In this document: in pieces, positions 52,176 through 61,232 of the stretch | How positions within the stretch are numbered: position 1 is the first letter of the stretch | Layout of the letters: every line of letters starts with the position of its first letter | NCBI GenBank assembly: GCA_963753245.1 | Contig: CAVWBK010000002.1 | Location: 496,001 to 560,000 of the forward strand | Source of the DNA: VRUE01 sp963753245 | Lineage (GTDB): Bacteria > Actinomycetota > Thermoleophilia > Solirubrobacterales > 70-9 | Reading direction: 5' to 3' | Length of the DNA stretch: 64,000 bases | The notes under the pieces: generated by a model | What the model was told of the DNA's origin: nothing | Database searches by the model: none | Seen by the model: only the letters and a program-made list of their open reading frames with translations | Translations under genes and position numbers: made by a program

Positions 52176-52825
52176 TTGATCGGCGCTTCCTTGTCGAGGG
52201 CGATGTTCAGTTGGAGGACGTTGACGCCGGGCTCACCGAGCAGGCCGAGGAAGCGGCCGGTGGTGTGGTCGGAGATCAGTTCGTCGACCTTGGCAAGTGG
52301 CAGGTGGCGCACGGCGGCGATGCGGTGCGCCTGGATCCAGGCGTTGGCCTGGGAGATTTCGGGGTCGACTCCGGAGGCCGACTGGGTGACCGCGTCAACC
52401 GGGATGTCTTCGCTGCTCAGGGACTTATCGAAGGGTTTCTCGAGGTGCATGTACGCCTTCATGTATTCGCGGACTTCTTCGCGCGCTTCGATGCTGTTTG
52501 GACCGGCGTTACCGAAGTAGCTCGCGTCGGCGGAATAGCCGGTCGCCGAGGGGCGGGGCTGGAAGTAGCGCTTGTCAGGCACTAGGATTTCTTCGCCTTC
52601 TTCGTCGAGCATGGGCTTGCCGTTCTTGCCGATCGCCGGCCTCGAGAAGGATTGGCCGATCAGGCTCGAGCCGACGACCTTGCCGTTTACCGACACCTTG
52701 GAGCCGTTTGCCTTGCCCGGGAAGATGACCTGGGAGATCGCGGTCATGACCAGCGGGTAGACGAGGCCGAAGAAGACGGTGATGAAGATCACCGAGATCA
52801 GCGAGGTGAGCAGGTTCTTGCGCAT
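52172..52825 (-). CDS. kdpC: potassium-transporting ATPase C subunit
   Basis: KdpC stabilises the KdpFABC pump. The 217-residue product has one N-terminal membrane segment (ISVIFITVFFGLVYPLVMTA), GQSFSRPAIG, FQPRPSATGYSADASYFGNA and the C-terminal signature NAWIQAHRIAAVRHLPLAKV-type region ending GEPGVNVLQLNIAL. An insert of about 15 acidic residues (GKPMLDEEGEEILVPDKRY) precedes FQPRPS. It is directly adjacent to kdpA upstream and overlaps kdpB downstream by four bases; this position between A and B is unusual. Confidence 0.95.
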   Translation of the reverse strand: MRKNLLTSLISVIFITVFFGLVYPLVMTAISQVIFPGKANGSKVSVNGKVVGSSLIGQSFSRPAIGKNGKPMLDEEGEEILVPDKRYFQPRPSATGYSADASYFGNAGPNSIEAREEVREYMKAYMHLEKPFDKSLSSEDIPVDAVTQSASGVDPEISQANAWIQAHRIAAVRHLPLAKVDELISDHTTGRFLGLLGEPGVNVLQLNIALDKEAPIK

Positions 52826-54583
52826 CTAGAAGAGCCTCGTGGTCAGGCTCTGGACGATCGGTCCGAGCAGCAGGGCGGGGAAGAAGGTGAGGGCGCCGAC
52901 GAGGATGATCACGCCGATCAGCAGGATCACGAAGGTCGGGTTGTCGGTGCGCATCGTCCCGAGGCCGGCGGGCGAGATTTTCTTCTTGGCCAGCGATCCG
53001 GCGACCGCGAGGACGAGGAGGATCGGGATGAAGCGGGCAGTGAGCATCACCGAGCCGCCGAGCAGATCGGCAAAGGTAATGCCGAAGGAACCGACGTTTC
53101 CGGGTGCGTTGGGCTGGATGAAGCCGGTGTAGCCGGCGAAGGCGGAGCCGTTGTTGTTGGCCTGAGAGAGGTAGGCGTAGAGCGTCTCGGAGAAGCCCTG
53201 GGGGTTGACGCCGGCGTAGAGCGAGCGTTTGCCGAGCTCAGTCGCGGAGGCGAGTCCGGCTCCGAGCAGCGCTGCAAACGGCGTGTAGAGGACGCCGAGG
53301 GAGACAAGCTTGATCTCCCGCGCCTGGATCTTCTTGCCCAGGTACTCGGGGGTGCGCCCGACCATCAGGCCACCGATGAAGACCGCCAGCAGGACGAAGA
53401 GCAGCATCGAGTACAGGCCGGTGCCGACGCCACCGAAGATCACCTCGCTGGCGCCCAGGCCCGACATCGGCACGGCGCCGCCGAGGCCGGTGAAGGACTC
53501 CATCGCCGCGTTGACCGAGCCGTTGGAGGTGACCGTGGTCGTGGTCGCCCAGAGCGCCGAGTTGGTGATGCCGTTGCGCTGCTCCTTGCCCTCCATGTTG
53601 CCCCCGGTGGAGCCGTTGAAAGCGTGGGTATGAAGGCCCGCGGCGTGTTGGGCGACGGTGCCGTGCTGCTCGGCCGGCACGATCACTGCAATGAAGGCGA
53701 CCCAGAGGACCAGCATCGCCGCGAAGATCGCCCAGCCCTGGCGCTGAGAGCCGACCATACGCCCGTAGGTGTAGGTGAGCGCCGCCGGGATCAGGATGAT
53801 CGCCAGCATCTCGACGAAGTTGGTGAGCTGGTTGGCGTTCTCGAAGGGGAAGGACGAGTTAACGTTGAAAAAGCCGCCGCCGTTGGTGCCCAGCTGCTTG
53901 ATCGCGACCTGCGAGGCGACCGGGCCGAGCGCCAGGGTCTGATTGGCGCCGTCGAGAGTGGTCACGCTGAGCTCGTGGCCCAGCGTCTGCAGAACACCCT
54001 GGGAGACGAGGATCAGGGTGACGACGAAGGCCAGCGGCAACAGGATGTAGTACATGCCGCGGATCAGGTCTTGCCAGAAGTTCCCGAGGCTGCCGCCGCT
54101 GCGAGAGATGAAACCGCGGATCATCGCCACGACCACGGCCATCCCAACCGCAGCGGAGACGAAGTTTTGCACCGTCAGCCCAGCCATCTGGGCGAAGTAG
54201 CTGAGCGTCGTTTCGCCGCCGTAGTACTGCCAGTTGGTGTTGGTGATGAATGAGGAGGTCGTGTTGAAGCTGACGTCCCACGGCGCCGAGTGGAAGCCGG
54301 CCGGGTTGAACGGTTGGATTCCCTGGGTGCGGAGGATCAGATAGAGCGCGATCCAGAACAGGCCCGAGAAGACGATCAGGGTCTTCGCGTAGGCCTTCCA
54401 GTCCTGCCCGCTGTTCGGATCGACCCTAAGGAGCCGGTAGGTCAACCGCTCCGCACCGCCGAGAACCGGCGTCAGGAAGACGCGCTGACCGGTGTAGACG
54501 CGGGCCATGTAGACCCCGAGCGGCTTGGTCAGCGCGACGACGACAGCGACGAAGATCGCGACCTGGAGCCAGCCCTGCGCCAT
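52826..54583 (-). CDS. kdpA: potassium-transporting ATPase A subunit
   Basis: KdpA is the potassium-selective channel-like subunit. The 585-residue product has about ten membrane segments and the four filter-type loops: NTTSSFITNTNWQYYGGETT, QLGTNGGGFFNVNSSFPFEN, FTGLGGAVPMSGLGASEVIF and the FAGYTGFIQPN region. Its ATG overlaps the kdpF stop. A long antisense frame over this gene is a GC artefact. High-affinity potassium uptake under K+ limitation or osmotic stress is the family role. Confidence 0.96.
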   Translation of the reverse strand: MAQGWLQVAIFVAVVVALTKPLGVYMARVYTGQRVFLTPVLGGAERLTYRLLRVDPNSGQDWKAYAKTLIVFSGLFWIALYLILRTQGIQPFNPAGFHSAPWDVSFNTTSSFITNTNWQYYGGETTLSYFAQMAGLTVQNFVSAAVGMAVVVAMIRGFISRSGGSLGNFWQDLIRGMYYILLPLAFVVTLILVSQGVLQTLGHELSVTTLDGANQTLALGPVASQVAIKQLGTNGGGFFNVNSSFPFENANQLTNFVEMLAIILIPAALTYTYGRMVGSQRQGWAIFAAMLVLWVAFIAVIVPAEQHGTVAQHAAGLHTHAFNGSTGGNMEGKEQRNGITNSALWATTTTVTSNGSVNAAMESFTGLGGAVPMSGLGASEVIFGGVGTGLYSMLLFVLLAVFIGGLMVGRTPEYLGKKIQAREIKLVSLGVLYTPFAALLGAGLASATELGKRSLYAGVNPQGFSETLYAYLSQANNNGSAFAGYTGFIQPNAPGNVGSFGITFADLLGGSVMLTARFIPILLVLAVAGSLAKKKISPAGLGTMRTDNPTFVILLIGVIILVGALTFFPALLLGPIVQSLTTRLF

Positions 54584-54693
54584 CAGAGCTTCTCCCCGCG
54601 CAGCAACGCATAAACGAGGTAGACGCAGACCAGGAACGAGACGACCAGGCCAAAGATGTCTGCACCGCTGATCGTGGCGAGCGTCAGGGTCAT
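54583..54693 (-). CDS. kdpF: potassium-transporting ATPase F subunit
   Basis: A 36-residue single-span membrane peptide. After a polar start (MTLTLATISGADI) it runs FGLVVSFLVCVYLVYALLRG and ends EKL, the KdpF pattern (hydrophobic span then Y.LL.PE.F-like end). Its stop overlaps the kdpA ATG by one base and its ATG overlaps the stop of an upstream small ORF (ATGA). KdpF stabilises the complex in lipid. Confidence 0.85.
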   Translation of the reverse strand: MTLTLATISGADIFGLVVSFLVCVYLVYALLRGEKL

Positions 54694-54815
54694 ATCCGGT
54701 CGATCAGGTCGATCGCCCAAAAGAGGAGGGCGAAGATGCCGATCGCGATCGCGATCGCGAATACGTCGGCGAGAGGACCGCCACCGCCGGGAAATATGTC
54801 TGCGACCGAGAACAC
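54690..54815 (-). CDS. 41-residue membrane ORF at the head of the kdp operon
   Basis: Read directly: GTG 54815 to TGA 54690 encodes VFSVADIFPGGGGPLADVF, then the hydrophobic AIAIAIGIFALLFWAI and DLIDRI. The TGA overlaps the kdpF ATG in ATGA, exactly the coupling used through the rest of the operon. A small extra membrane peptide before kdpF occurs in some actinobacterial kdp operons, but I cannot name it. The third-position pattern and overlap favour real coding. Confidence 0.6.
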   Translation of the reverse strand: MFSVADIFPGGGGPLADVFAIAIAIGIFALLFWAIDLIDRI

Positions 54816-55000
54816 GAACGAATGATCGATCGGCGCCCGTCAAGCGGGTATGTCGAAATGGCACCTCGCTGTGCAGATTTCATCAAGAGCGCCAACAGCC
54901 GCGAAACGGCGACCCGACCTCGCCCCTGAGCCACGATCGGTAGATTTACTGGCTGACCAGCCAAATGCCGCGCAGGGCGGCGCGACCCAGGAGCAATCTT

Positions 55001-56194
55001 TTGAGCAAGCGCACGTTCGTGATCGGTGTCGGCATGACAAAGTTTGAGAAGCCCGGCACCAAGGAGGGTGATTACCCCGACTGGGCCAAGGAGGCCGGGG
55101 AGAAGGCCCTAGCCGATGCCGGCATCAGTTACGAGGACGTCGAGCAGGCCTTTGCCGGTTACTGCTACGGCGATTCGACCTACGGCCAGCGCGCGCTCTA
55201 CCAACTCGGCCTGACCGGAATCCCGGTCGTCAACGTCAACAACAACTGCTCGACCGGCTCCTCGGCGCTCTTCCTCGCCCGCCAGGCGGTCAAGGGCGGC
55301 CTGGTCGACTGCGCCCTCGCGCTCGGCTTCGAGAAGATGGAGCCCGGCAGCCTCGGGGTCAAGTACACCGACCGCACCAACGCGCTCGACAAGCACGCGA
55401 CGCGGATGTTCGAGATCCGCGACCCGGAGGCCTCGCCGCCGGCGCCGCAGATGTTCGGCAACGCCGGCCGCGACCACATGGAGATGTACGGGTCCAATCC
55501 CGACCACTACGCCTGGATCGGCTGGAAGAACCACAAGCACTCGGTCAATAACCCCTACGCCCAGTTCCAGGATGAGTACTCGCTCGAGGACATCAAGAGC
55601 GCAAAGATGATCCATGACCCGCTGACCAAGCTGCAGTGCTCGCCGACCTCCGACGGCGCGGCCTGCGCGATCGTCGCCTCGGAGCGCTACGTCGAAGCGC
55701 ACGGCCTGGGGGACAGGGCGATCGAGATCGCCGGCCAGTCGATGGTCACCGACCTCAGCTCGACCTTTGCCGAGGACGCCAACTGCATGACGATCGTCGG
55801 CTCCGACATGTCGGCGAGAGCAGCCCGTGAGGCCTACGAGGAGGCGGGTGTCTCGGCTGAGGAAGTCGACGTCTGCGAGCTGCACGACTGCTTCAGCGCC
55901 AACGAGCTGATCACCTACGAAGCACTTGGCTTCGCCGCCGAGGGCGAGGGCCACAAGCTGGTCGAGGAAGAGGCCACCACCTTTGGCGGCAAGGTCGTCG
56001 TCAATCCCTCGGGCGGGCTGATCTCGAAGGGACATCCGCTCGGCGCAACCGGTCTGGCGCAGTGCTCAGAACTTACCTGGCAACTCCGCGGCGACGCCGA
56101 CAAACGCCAGGTCGATGGCGCTCGGCTCGCGCTGCAGCACAACATCGGCCTCGGCGGAGCCGCCGTGGTCACCGTCTACAAGCCGGCTGCCTAG
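55001..56194 (+). CDS. thiolase-family lipid-transfer protein (SCP2-type thiolase)
   Basis: A 397-residue thiolase-fold enzyme of the non-decarboxylating SCPx/lipid-transfer branch. It starts TTG 55001 (LSKRTFVIGVGMTKFEKPG) with AGGAG about nine bases upstream. Visible blocks are VNVNNNCSTGSSALFLARQA with the nucleophile-position Cys, CELHDCFSANELITYEALG and the C-terminal NPSGGLISKGHPLGATGLAQ. Likely role: thiolytic cleavage in fatty-acid or sterol side-chain breakdown, by inference. It is paired with the SDR gene 24 bases later. Confidence 0.92.
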   Translation: MSKRTFVIGVGMTKFEKPGTKEGDYPDWAKEAGEKALADAGISYEDVEQAFAGYCYGDSTYGQRALYQLGLTGIPVVNVNNNCSTGSSALFLARQAVKGGLVDCALALGFEKMEPGSLGVKYTDRTNALDKHATRMFEIRDPEASPPAPQMFGNAGRDHMEMYGSNPDHYAWIGWKNHKHSVNNPYAQFQDEYSLEDIKSAKMIHDPLTKLQCSPTSDGAACAIVASERYVEAHGLGDRAIEIAGQSMVTDLSSTFAEDANCMTIVGSDMSARAAREAYEEAGVSAEEVDVCELHDCFSANELITYEALGFAAEGEGHKLVEEEATTFGGKVVVNPSGGLISKGHPLGATGLAQCSELTWQLRGDADKRQVDGARLALQHNIGLGGAAVVTVYKPAA

Positions 56195-56218
56195 CGGCCG
56201 CAACGAGAGGAAGGCACG

Positions 56219-57106
56219 ATGGCTAAGGAGCGGCGCTCACTGTCCGGCAAGGTCGTGGCGATCACGGGCGGAGCCCGTGGGATCGGCAAGGCGACGGCGG
56301 AAGCCCTGGTCCGCAGGGGCTGCAGGCTCGCGATCGGCGACCTCGACCTGACCCTCGCCGAGCAGACCGCTGCCAGCCTTGGGGGAGGGACGGTGGCTCA
56401 GGCCCTCGACGTCACCGACCGCGCCTCGCTGGCTGCCTTCCTCGATGATGCTGAGCGCCAGCTCGGCCCGCTCGATGTGGTCATTAACAACGCCGGGATC
56501 ATGCCGGTCACTCAGCTCGTCGATGAGAGTGAGGACTCCGTCCGCCGCCAGATCGACATCAATCTGCACGGCGTGATCGCCGGCACCCAGATGGCGATTG
56601 AGCGCATGACCCCTCGCCACTCCGGGCACATCGTCAACATCGCCTCACAGGCCGGCAAAGGCGGCCTGCCGGGGATCGCGACCTACTCGGCGACCAAGCA
56701 CGGGGTCGTTGGCCTCAGCGAGGCCGTTCGCGCTGAGCTTCGTGGCTCCGGCGTCGAAGTCCACTGCGTGATGCCGACCATCGTCAACACCGAGCTGACC
56801 AGCGGTGTCGGCCAGCGTTGGATCAAACCGGTCGAGGCCTCCGATGTCGCCGACGCGATCGCAGAGGCACTCGAAGTCGGCCGCTACGACGTCTGGGTGC
56901 CGCGTGAGAACGGCGCCTTCTACCGGGTGATGATGAATCTGCCGCGCACCTGGCGGGAGGCGGTCGGGCGACGAATGAAGGTCGACAGGCTGATGATCGA
57001 GGTCGACCACGGCGCCCGTGACGCCTATGAGGAACGGGTCGCTCAGGCCGAGCCCGACAGCGCTGCGGGGGAGACCGAGCGCGCCGCCCAGCGCGAGCCT
57101 GCCTGA
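56219..57106 (+). CDS. short-chain dehydrogenase/reductase
   Basis: A 295-residue classical SDR. The cofactor loop GGARGIGKATA is at about residues 17-27, the NNAGIMPVTQL strand follows, and the catalytic Ser and Tyr-x3-Lys are in IVNIASQAGKG and YSATKHGVVGLSEA. Acidic GDLDLT after the second strand favours NAD(H). The last 30 residues are Glu/Arg/Ala-rich and overlap the convergent APC permease by 64 bases. Cotranscribed with the thiolase; a lipid or sterol substrate is inferred. Confidence 0.92.
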   Translation: MAKERRSLSGKVVAITGGARGIGKATAEALVRRGCRLAIGDLDLTLAEQTAASLGGGTVAQALDVTDRASLAAFLDDAERQLGPLDVVINNAGIMPVTQLVDESEDSVRRQIDINLHGVIAGTQMAIERMTPRHSGHIVNIASQAGKGGLPGIATYSATKHGVVGLSEAVRAELRGSGVEVHCVMPTIVNTELTSGVGQRWIKPVEASDVADAIAEALEVGRYDVWVPRENGAFYRVMMNLPRTWREAVGRRMKVDRLMIEVDHGARDAYEERVAQAEPDSAAGETERAAQREPA

Positions 57107-58965
57107 TCGTCCGCACCTCCCTCGACGATGACCCGACAGGGGCGTTTGGCGAGGATGTAACGGGTGGTCGGGCCCAGCAGCCGCTCGTCGCTGGGTGCGT
57201 GCTCGGTGCTGATGTAAATCAGGTCTGAGCGGCGCTCGAGGGCCTCCTCGACGATCGCCCGGCCTGGGTTGCGGGTCCGGATCAGGTTAACCCGCACCTT
57301 CAATCCGCGTGAGCGGGCCTGCAGGCGGGCCACGTCGAGCGCACAGCGTGCCTCATATTCCTGCTCGTCAAAGCCCTCGGGCAACTCGTGATCGGTGGGA
57401 ATCGTGAGTACGTAGAGCGCCTCGACGACGGCGTCGGGGTCAACGACCGCGGCCGCTCGCAGCATCGCCTCGGTGTCGATATCTGACCCAAAAAGCGGCA
57501 CCAGTGCGGATTTGTAGGCGATATCGAGGAAGTCCACCGGCCGCTGCGGTCGACGCATGGCACTCAGTTCGCGCGGGTCGATTCCGAGGCGGCGGCGGTA
57601 GAGCAGATAGCCGCAGAGTCCGAGCAGCAGCCAGGCGCTGCCGATGACCCGGGCCTCGGGGTGCAGGACGATGACCGAGATGAAGGCCGCACCGGTACCA
57701 AGCGCACCGATCACCGCCGTCATCGGCACCTGGGCGCCCTTCCAAAGGACGTTCCAGGGCGCTCGGTAGGGGCGGTAGAGATCTGGCTGGCGCACCCGCA
57801 GAGCGATGATTGAGAGGTGGGCGATCGTGAAGGACAGCATCGCCCCGAAGCTGTAGAGGTTGCCGAGGAAATCAACGTTGCCGGGCAGCACCAGCGCGAT
57901 CGCGATCGCGGAGAAGAACAGGATCGTGAACCACGGCGTGCGGTACTTGGGGTGCAGTTTGGCGAAGAGGCCCGGTAGCTGGCGATGCTCGGCGAGGGAC
58001 CACGAGAGCCGCGAGATCCCGATCAGCCCGGCGTTGGTGGCGATCACGAGGATCGTCGCCGCCAGCGCGCCCACGTAATAGCGAGCGGCGGTCGCCACGC
58101 TGCCGTGCAGATGCAGCGCCGAAACGATTCCAAGCACCGGGTCAGAGGCATAGGTAGTGCCCAGCGCCGTTGAATAATGGCCCGCCGCGTCCTGGGTCAC
58201 CGGCAGCGCCGAGAGGGCGATGACGGAGATCCCGGCATAGATCCCGAGAACTGAGATCAGCACCAGGTTGACCGCCTTGGGGACCTGCTCACCAGGGTCG
58301 CGCGCCTCCTCGGCCATATTGGAGACGGTCTCGATCCCGGTGTAGGCCAGCATCGAGATCGAGACGGCGAAGATCAGCTGGCTGTAGGTCGGCGCGACGC
58401 CGAGATGAACCTGATGTATCAGGGTTCCCGGATGAAGGACGAGGATCGCGCCGAGCGCGACGAGCGCGATCTGGGTGCAGAGATCGAGGACCGAGAGACC
58501 GACATTGAGCTTGGCTGACTCGCCAAGGCCGCGGATGTTGACCAAGACGAGCAGCCCGATCACCGCCACGCCGCCGATTACATCGCCTGGCGAGTGGCGC
58601 AGAGCGGGGAAGAATGCACCGAGGTAATGAGGAACGAAAAAGGCGCTAATCGCGATCGTCAGGATGTAATCGAGCGATAGACCCCAGCCCGCGATGAAGG
58701 AGACGACCTCGTTGAAGGCGTGGCGAGCAAAGGAGGAGGAGCCGCCAGCCTCGGGGAACATCGCGGCGCCCTCGGCATAGGTCTTGGCGGTCAGCGCAAA
58801 GAGCGCGCCAGCGAACATGAAAACCACTGGCGTCAACCCGAGCGCATGGGCGGCGACGAGGCCGAGTGCGTAATAGATCGAGGAGCCGACGTTGCCGTAG
58901 GCGGTCGCGAAGAGGCCCGGCACCCCGACCGTTTTGCGCAATCCGCGTGTCTTCAGCTCGGCCAT
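57043..58965 (-). CDS. APC-superfamily permease with C-terminal universal-stress-like domain
   Basis: A 640-residue transporter. About twelve membrane segments span residues 15-465; the first APC signature is FATAYGNVGSSIYYALGLVA and later TGIETVSNMAEEARDPGEQV. The cytoplasmic tail (about 480-620) has the two-part UspA-like fold (DFLDIAYKSALVPLFGSDID, RSDLIYISTEHAPSDERLLG). Substrate could be amino acids or, given its place between the kdp pump and its regulators, potassium; only inference. ATG 58965. A 12-bp perfect palindrome lies just upstream of the start. Confidence 0.85.
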   Translation of the reverse strand: MAELKTRGLRKTVGVPGLFATAYGNVGSSIYYALGLVAAHALGLTPVVFMFAGALFALTAKTYAEGAAMFPEAGGSSSFARHAFNEVVSFIAGWGLSLDYILTIAISAFFVPHYLGAFFPALRHSPGDVIGGVAVIGLLVLVNIRGLGESAKLNVGLSVLDLCTQIALVALGAILVLHPGTLIHQVHLGVAPTYSQLIFAVSISMLAYTGIETVSNMAEEARDPGEQVPKAVNLVLISVLGIYAGISVIALSALPVTQDAAGHYSTALGTTYASDPVLGIVSALHLHGSVATAARYYVGALAATILVIATNAGLIGISRLSWSLAEHRQLPGLFAKLHPKYRTPWFTILFFSAIAIALVLPGNVDFLGNLYSFGAMLSFTIAHLSIIALRVRQPDLYRPYRAPWNVLWKGAQVPMTAVIGALGTGAAFISVIVLHPEARVIGSAWLLLGLCGYLLYRRRLGIDPRELSAMRRPQRPVDFLDIAYKSALVPLFGSDIDTEAMLRAAAVVDPDAVVEALYVLTIPTDHELPEGFDEQEYEARCALDVARLQARSRGLKVRVNLIRTRNPGRAIVEEALERRSDLIYISTEHAPSDERLLGPTTRYILAKRPCRVIVEGGADDQAGSRWAARSVSPAALSGSA

Positions 58966-58967
58966 TT

Positions 58968-58979
58968 GGGGTTAACCCC
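58968..58979. repeat. perfect 12-bp palindrome ggggttaacccc upstream of the permease
   Basis: The palindrome lies 3 bases upstream of the permease ATG (minus strand) and may be an operator or may occlude the ribosome-binding site. Confidence 0.35.
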
Positions 58980-59054
58980 CAATGATCGCCGGGCCATTCT
59001 CAAGTGGGCATCGAGAATCCGCCGCCGGACATCAAGATTGTGTGAAGATCCGAC

Positions 59055-59744
59055 TCAGTCGGCGATTCGATAGCCGACGCCCGGGTCGGTGCGGATCAGC
59101 TGCTGCGAGCCGGGCGTTTCGATCTTGCGTCGCAGGTTGGCGACATGGGTGCGCAGGGTGGCCGTGTCCTCCGCCCAGCCCAGTCCCCAGACCTCGGTCA
59201 GTAGCGCCCGATGGGTCATCAGCCGGCCGCGGTTGCGAGTCAGGGTGCCGAGCAGCTTGAACTCGGTGGGCGTCAGGTGAATCTCCACGCCATCTCTGGA
59301 GACCGCGTGGGCGGCGAAGTTGATCGAGAGGCCACCTACCTCGACCAGAGGATCCTCAGCGGCGCCGGGAGCCCGCCGCATCGCCGCCCGCAGCCTCGCC
59401 ACCAGCTCTTTGGGGCCAAAGGGCTTGGTCACGTAGTCATCGGCACCGGCCTCAAGCGCCCGCACCTTCTGGGACTCCTCGCCGACCGCGGAGAGAACCA
59501 GAATCGGCATCTCACTCCAAGAGCGCAGCTGTGCGCAGACCTCGACCCCGTCGCCGTCGGGTAGGACCAAATCGATGATCGCCCCATCCGGCCCTCGCAC
59601 CGCGGCGAGATCGAGGGCCTCGCGCGCCGTTTCGGCACCGATCGTCTCAAAGCCGGCCTCACGAAGGATCACCTTCAGGGCCCGGAGGATCTGGGGCTCG
59701 TCGTCGCAGACCAGGATCGCCGCGCGAGGTTGCGGAGTGTTCAT
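59055..59744 (-). CDS. kdpE: KdpE-type response regulator
   Basis: A 229-residue OmpR/PhoB-family regulator. Receiver domain: ILVCDDEPQILRALKVILRE (acidic pocket), GAIIDLVLPDGDG (phospho-Asp about 58), LVLSAVGEE and DDYVTKPFGPKELVAR (Lys). C-terminal winged helix: VEIHLTPTEFKLLGTLTRNR, LMTHRALLTEVWG and ATLRTHVANLRRKIE. It overlaps the kinase gene by four bases. Best read as KdpE, controlling the kdp operon about 4 kb away; no binding site was identified. Confidence 0.92.
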   Translation of the reverse strand: MNTPQPRAAILVCDDEPQILRALKVILREAGFETIGAETAREALDLAAVRGPDGAIIDLVLPDGDGVEVCAQLRSWSEMPILVLSAVGEESQKVRALEAGADDYVTKPFGPKELVARLRAAMRRAPGAAEDPLVEVGGLSINFAAHAVSRDGVEIHLTPTEFKLLGTLTRNRGRLMTHRALLTEVWGLGWAEDTATLRTHVANLRRKIETPGSQQLIRTDPGVGYRIAD

Positions 59745-61126
59745 CTCGCCTCCCCGGAGACCGGTTCAGCTGGATTGGGCTCAGACTCAAGCGGCATCTC
59801 GATCACGAAGGTAGTGCCCTGACTGGGCGTCGACTCCGCCCAGACCTGGCCACCGTTTACCTCGACCAAGCCGCGGACGATTGCCAGCCCCAGACCCGAG
59901 CCCTCGTGTGGGTGGCTATCCGACCCCCGGTAGAACGGCTCAAAGACGCGTTGAAGGTCGGCGTGGGGGATACCCGGACCGCGGTCAACCACGCGGATCG
60001 CCACCCTGTCCTTGAGCGCTCGCGCCCGCACCAATGCGCGCTCCCCTCCGGAATAGCGCACCGCGTTATCCAGGAGGTTGGCGATCGCCCGCTCGAGCTG
60101 GGCCGCATCGGCCCGTACAAAGGGGAGATCGGGGTCTAGAGAGACCCTGACCAGATCGCCACGTTCGCCGAGATCTTCAACCGCGGCGGCAACGACCTCC
60201 TCGATCGAGCACCAATCGAGGCGCGGCTGGGCGTGACCCCCTTCCAGCCTTGAGAGATCAAGCAGCTTGTCCACCAGGCGCGAGAGCCGGGCGGACTCGG
60301 CGCTCACCGCCTCGGCCAGGGCACGACGGTCCTCATCGCCGATCCGCTCGGCGGAGAGTGCATCTCCGGCGGCCATGATCGCCGTCAGTGGCGAGCGCAG
60401 ATCATGGGAGACGGTGCGCAGCAGTGCCGTCTTGACCTCATCGCTGCGACGCAGCGCTTCGGTCTCGATCGTCGCGGCCTGCAGGCGCTCGCGGTCAAGG
60501 AGTAACGCCATCGTCGCCTGCATGGCGCGACTTGCTTCGCCGCGTCGCTGCTCGGCCTCTCGTGCCCGCGCACGCGACTGCTCGGCCAGTGAGCTGACCA
60601 GAACCGCCGCGGCGAGAAAGACGACCAGTGCGACCCAGTTCTCGCCATTGGCGATATCGAGGTTGCCGGTGGGAGGGATGTGAAAGAAATTGAACGACGT
60701 CGCACTTGCAACCGCGGTGAAGATGCCCAGCCACAGCCCCCAGTAGATCGAGATGACAAGCACGGCGAGCATGTAGACGACGCCGGTCGAGAGGGCCGGT
60801 GTGATCTGGCGCAGCGGATAGATCAGCGCCGTTGAGATTGCAACAGACAGGATCGAGGCACCGAGGCCGACCACATTGGACTCCCAGCGCGAGTTAGACC
60901 AGACTGAGTCAGCTTCCGCGATCACGGCGTGAGCGTACTCGCAGAGCTGCGCAGTGGTTAGCGGGGCGAGAGGCTCGCTGAAGGTGCGCCTGCGGCTCTC
61001 CGCGCCCGAGCAGACCCGATTCGAGCCCGACGCGAGGGCAGTCTCGGTGGTGGCTTCGCGCCCTGGCTCGCTGAAATCTGCCAGGACGGCGGGAAAGAGG
61101 GAACGGCGCCAGCGCCAAGCCGCCAC
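59741..61126 (-). CDS. KdpD C-terminal half: membrane histidine kinase
   Basis: A 461-residue sensor kinase beginning GTG 61126. Residues about 85-190 are the KdpD-type four-span membrane domain (DUF4118): LIYPLRQITPALSTGVVYML and SATSFNFFHIPPTGNLDIAN. The dimerisation helix has the phospho-His near residue 240 in RTVSHDLRSPLTAIMAAGDA, and the ATPase has N box LLDNAVRYSGG, RVVDRGPGI and HEGSGLGLAIVRG. No N-terminal KdpD/USP sensor is present; that half is a separate gene at 48.9-50.1 kb. First 80 residues not conserved. Confidence 0.92.
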   Translation of the reverse strand: MAAWRWRRSLFPAVLADFSEPGREATTETALASGSNRVCSGAESRRRTFSEPLAPLTTAQLCEYAHAVIAEADSVWSNSRWESNVVGLGASILSVAISTALIYPLRQITPALSTGVVYMLAVLVISIYWGLWLGIFTAVASATSFNFFHIPPTGNLDIANGENWVALVVFLAAAVLVSSLAEQSRARAREAEQRRGEASRAMQATMALLLDRERLQAATIETEALRRSDEVKTALLRTVSHDLRSPLTAIMAAGDALSAERIGDEDRRALAEAVSAESARLSRLVDKLLDLSRLEGGHAQPRLDWCSIEEVVAAAVEDLGERGDLVRVSLDPDLPFVRADAAQLERAIANLLDNAVRYSGGERALVRARALKDRVAIRVVDRGPGIPHADLQRVFEPFYRGSDSHPHEGSGLGLAIVRGLVEVNGGQVWAESTPSQGTTFVIEMPLESEPNPAEPVSGEAR

Positions 61127-61232
61127 CGAAAAAAACGTGACTTTCGGACTTCGCCGGACCTGAAGCCGCTCACAGGCCCAAGATCAAGGCCCGACTGCGG
61201 GTCAAGCCCGGTCGAAATTCAGCTCTGCCGTC

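Noticed and set aside
52652..54253. 533-residue plus-strand frame opposite kdpA
   Set aside because: Asp/Glu/Arg/Gln-rich, no domain, exactly antisense to a well-conserved gene; typical of high-GC shadow frames.
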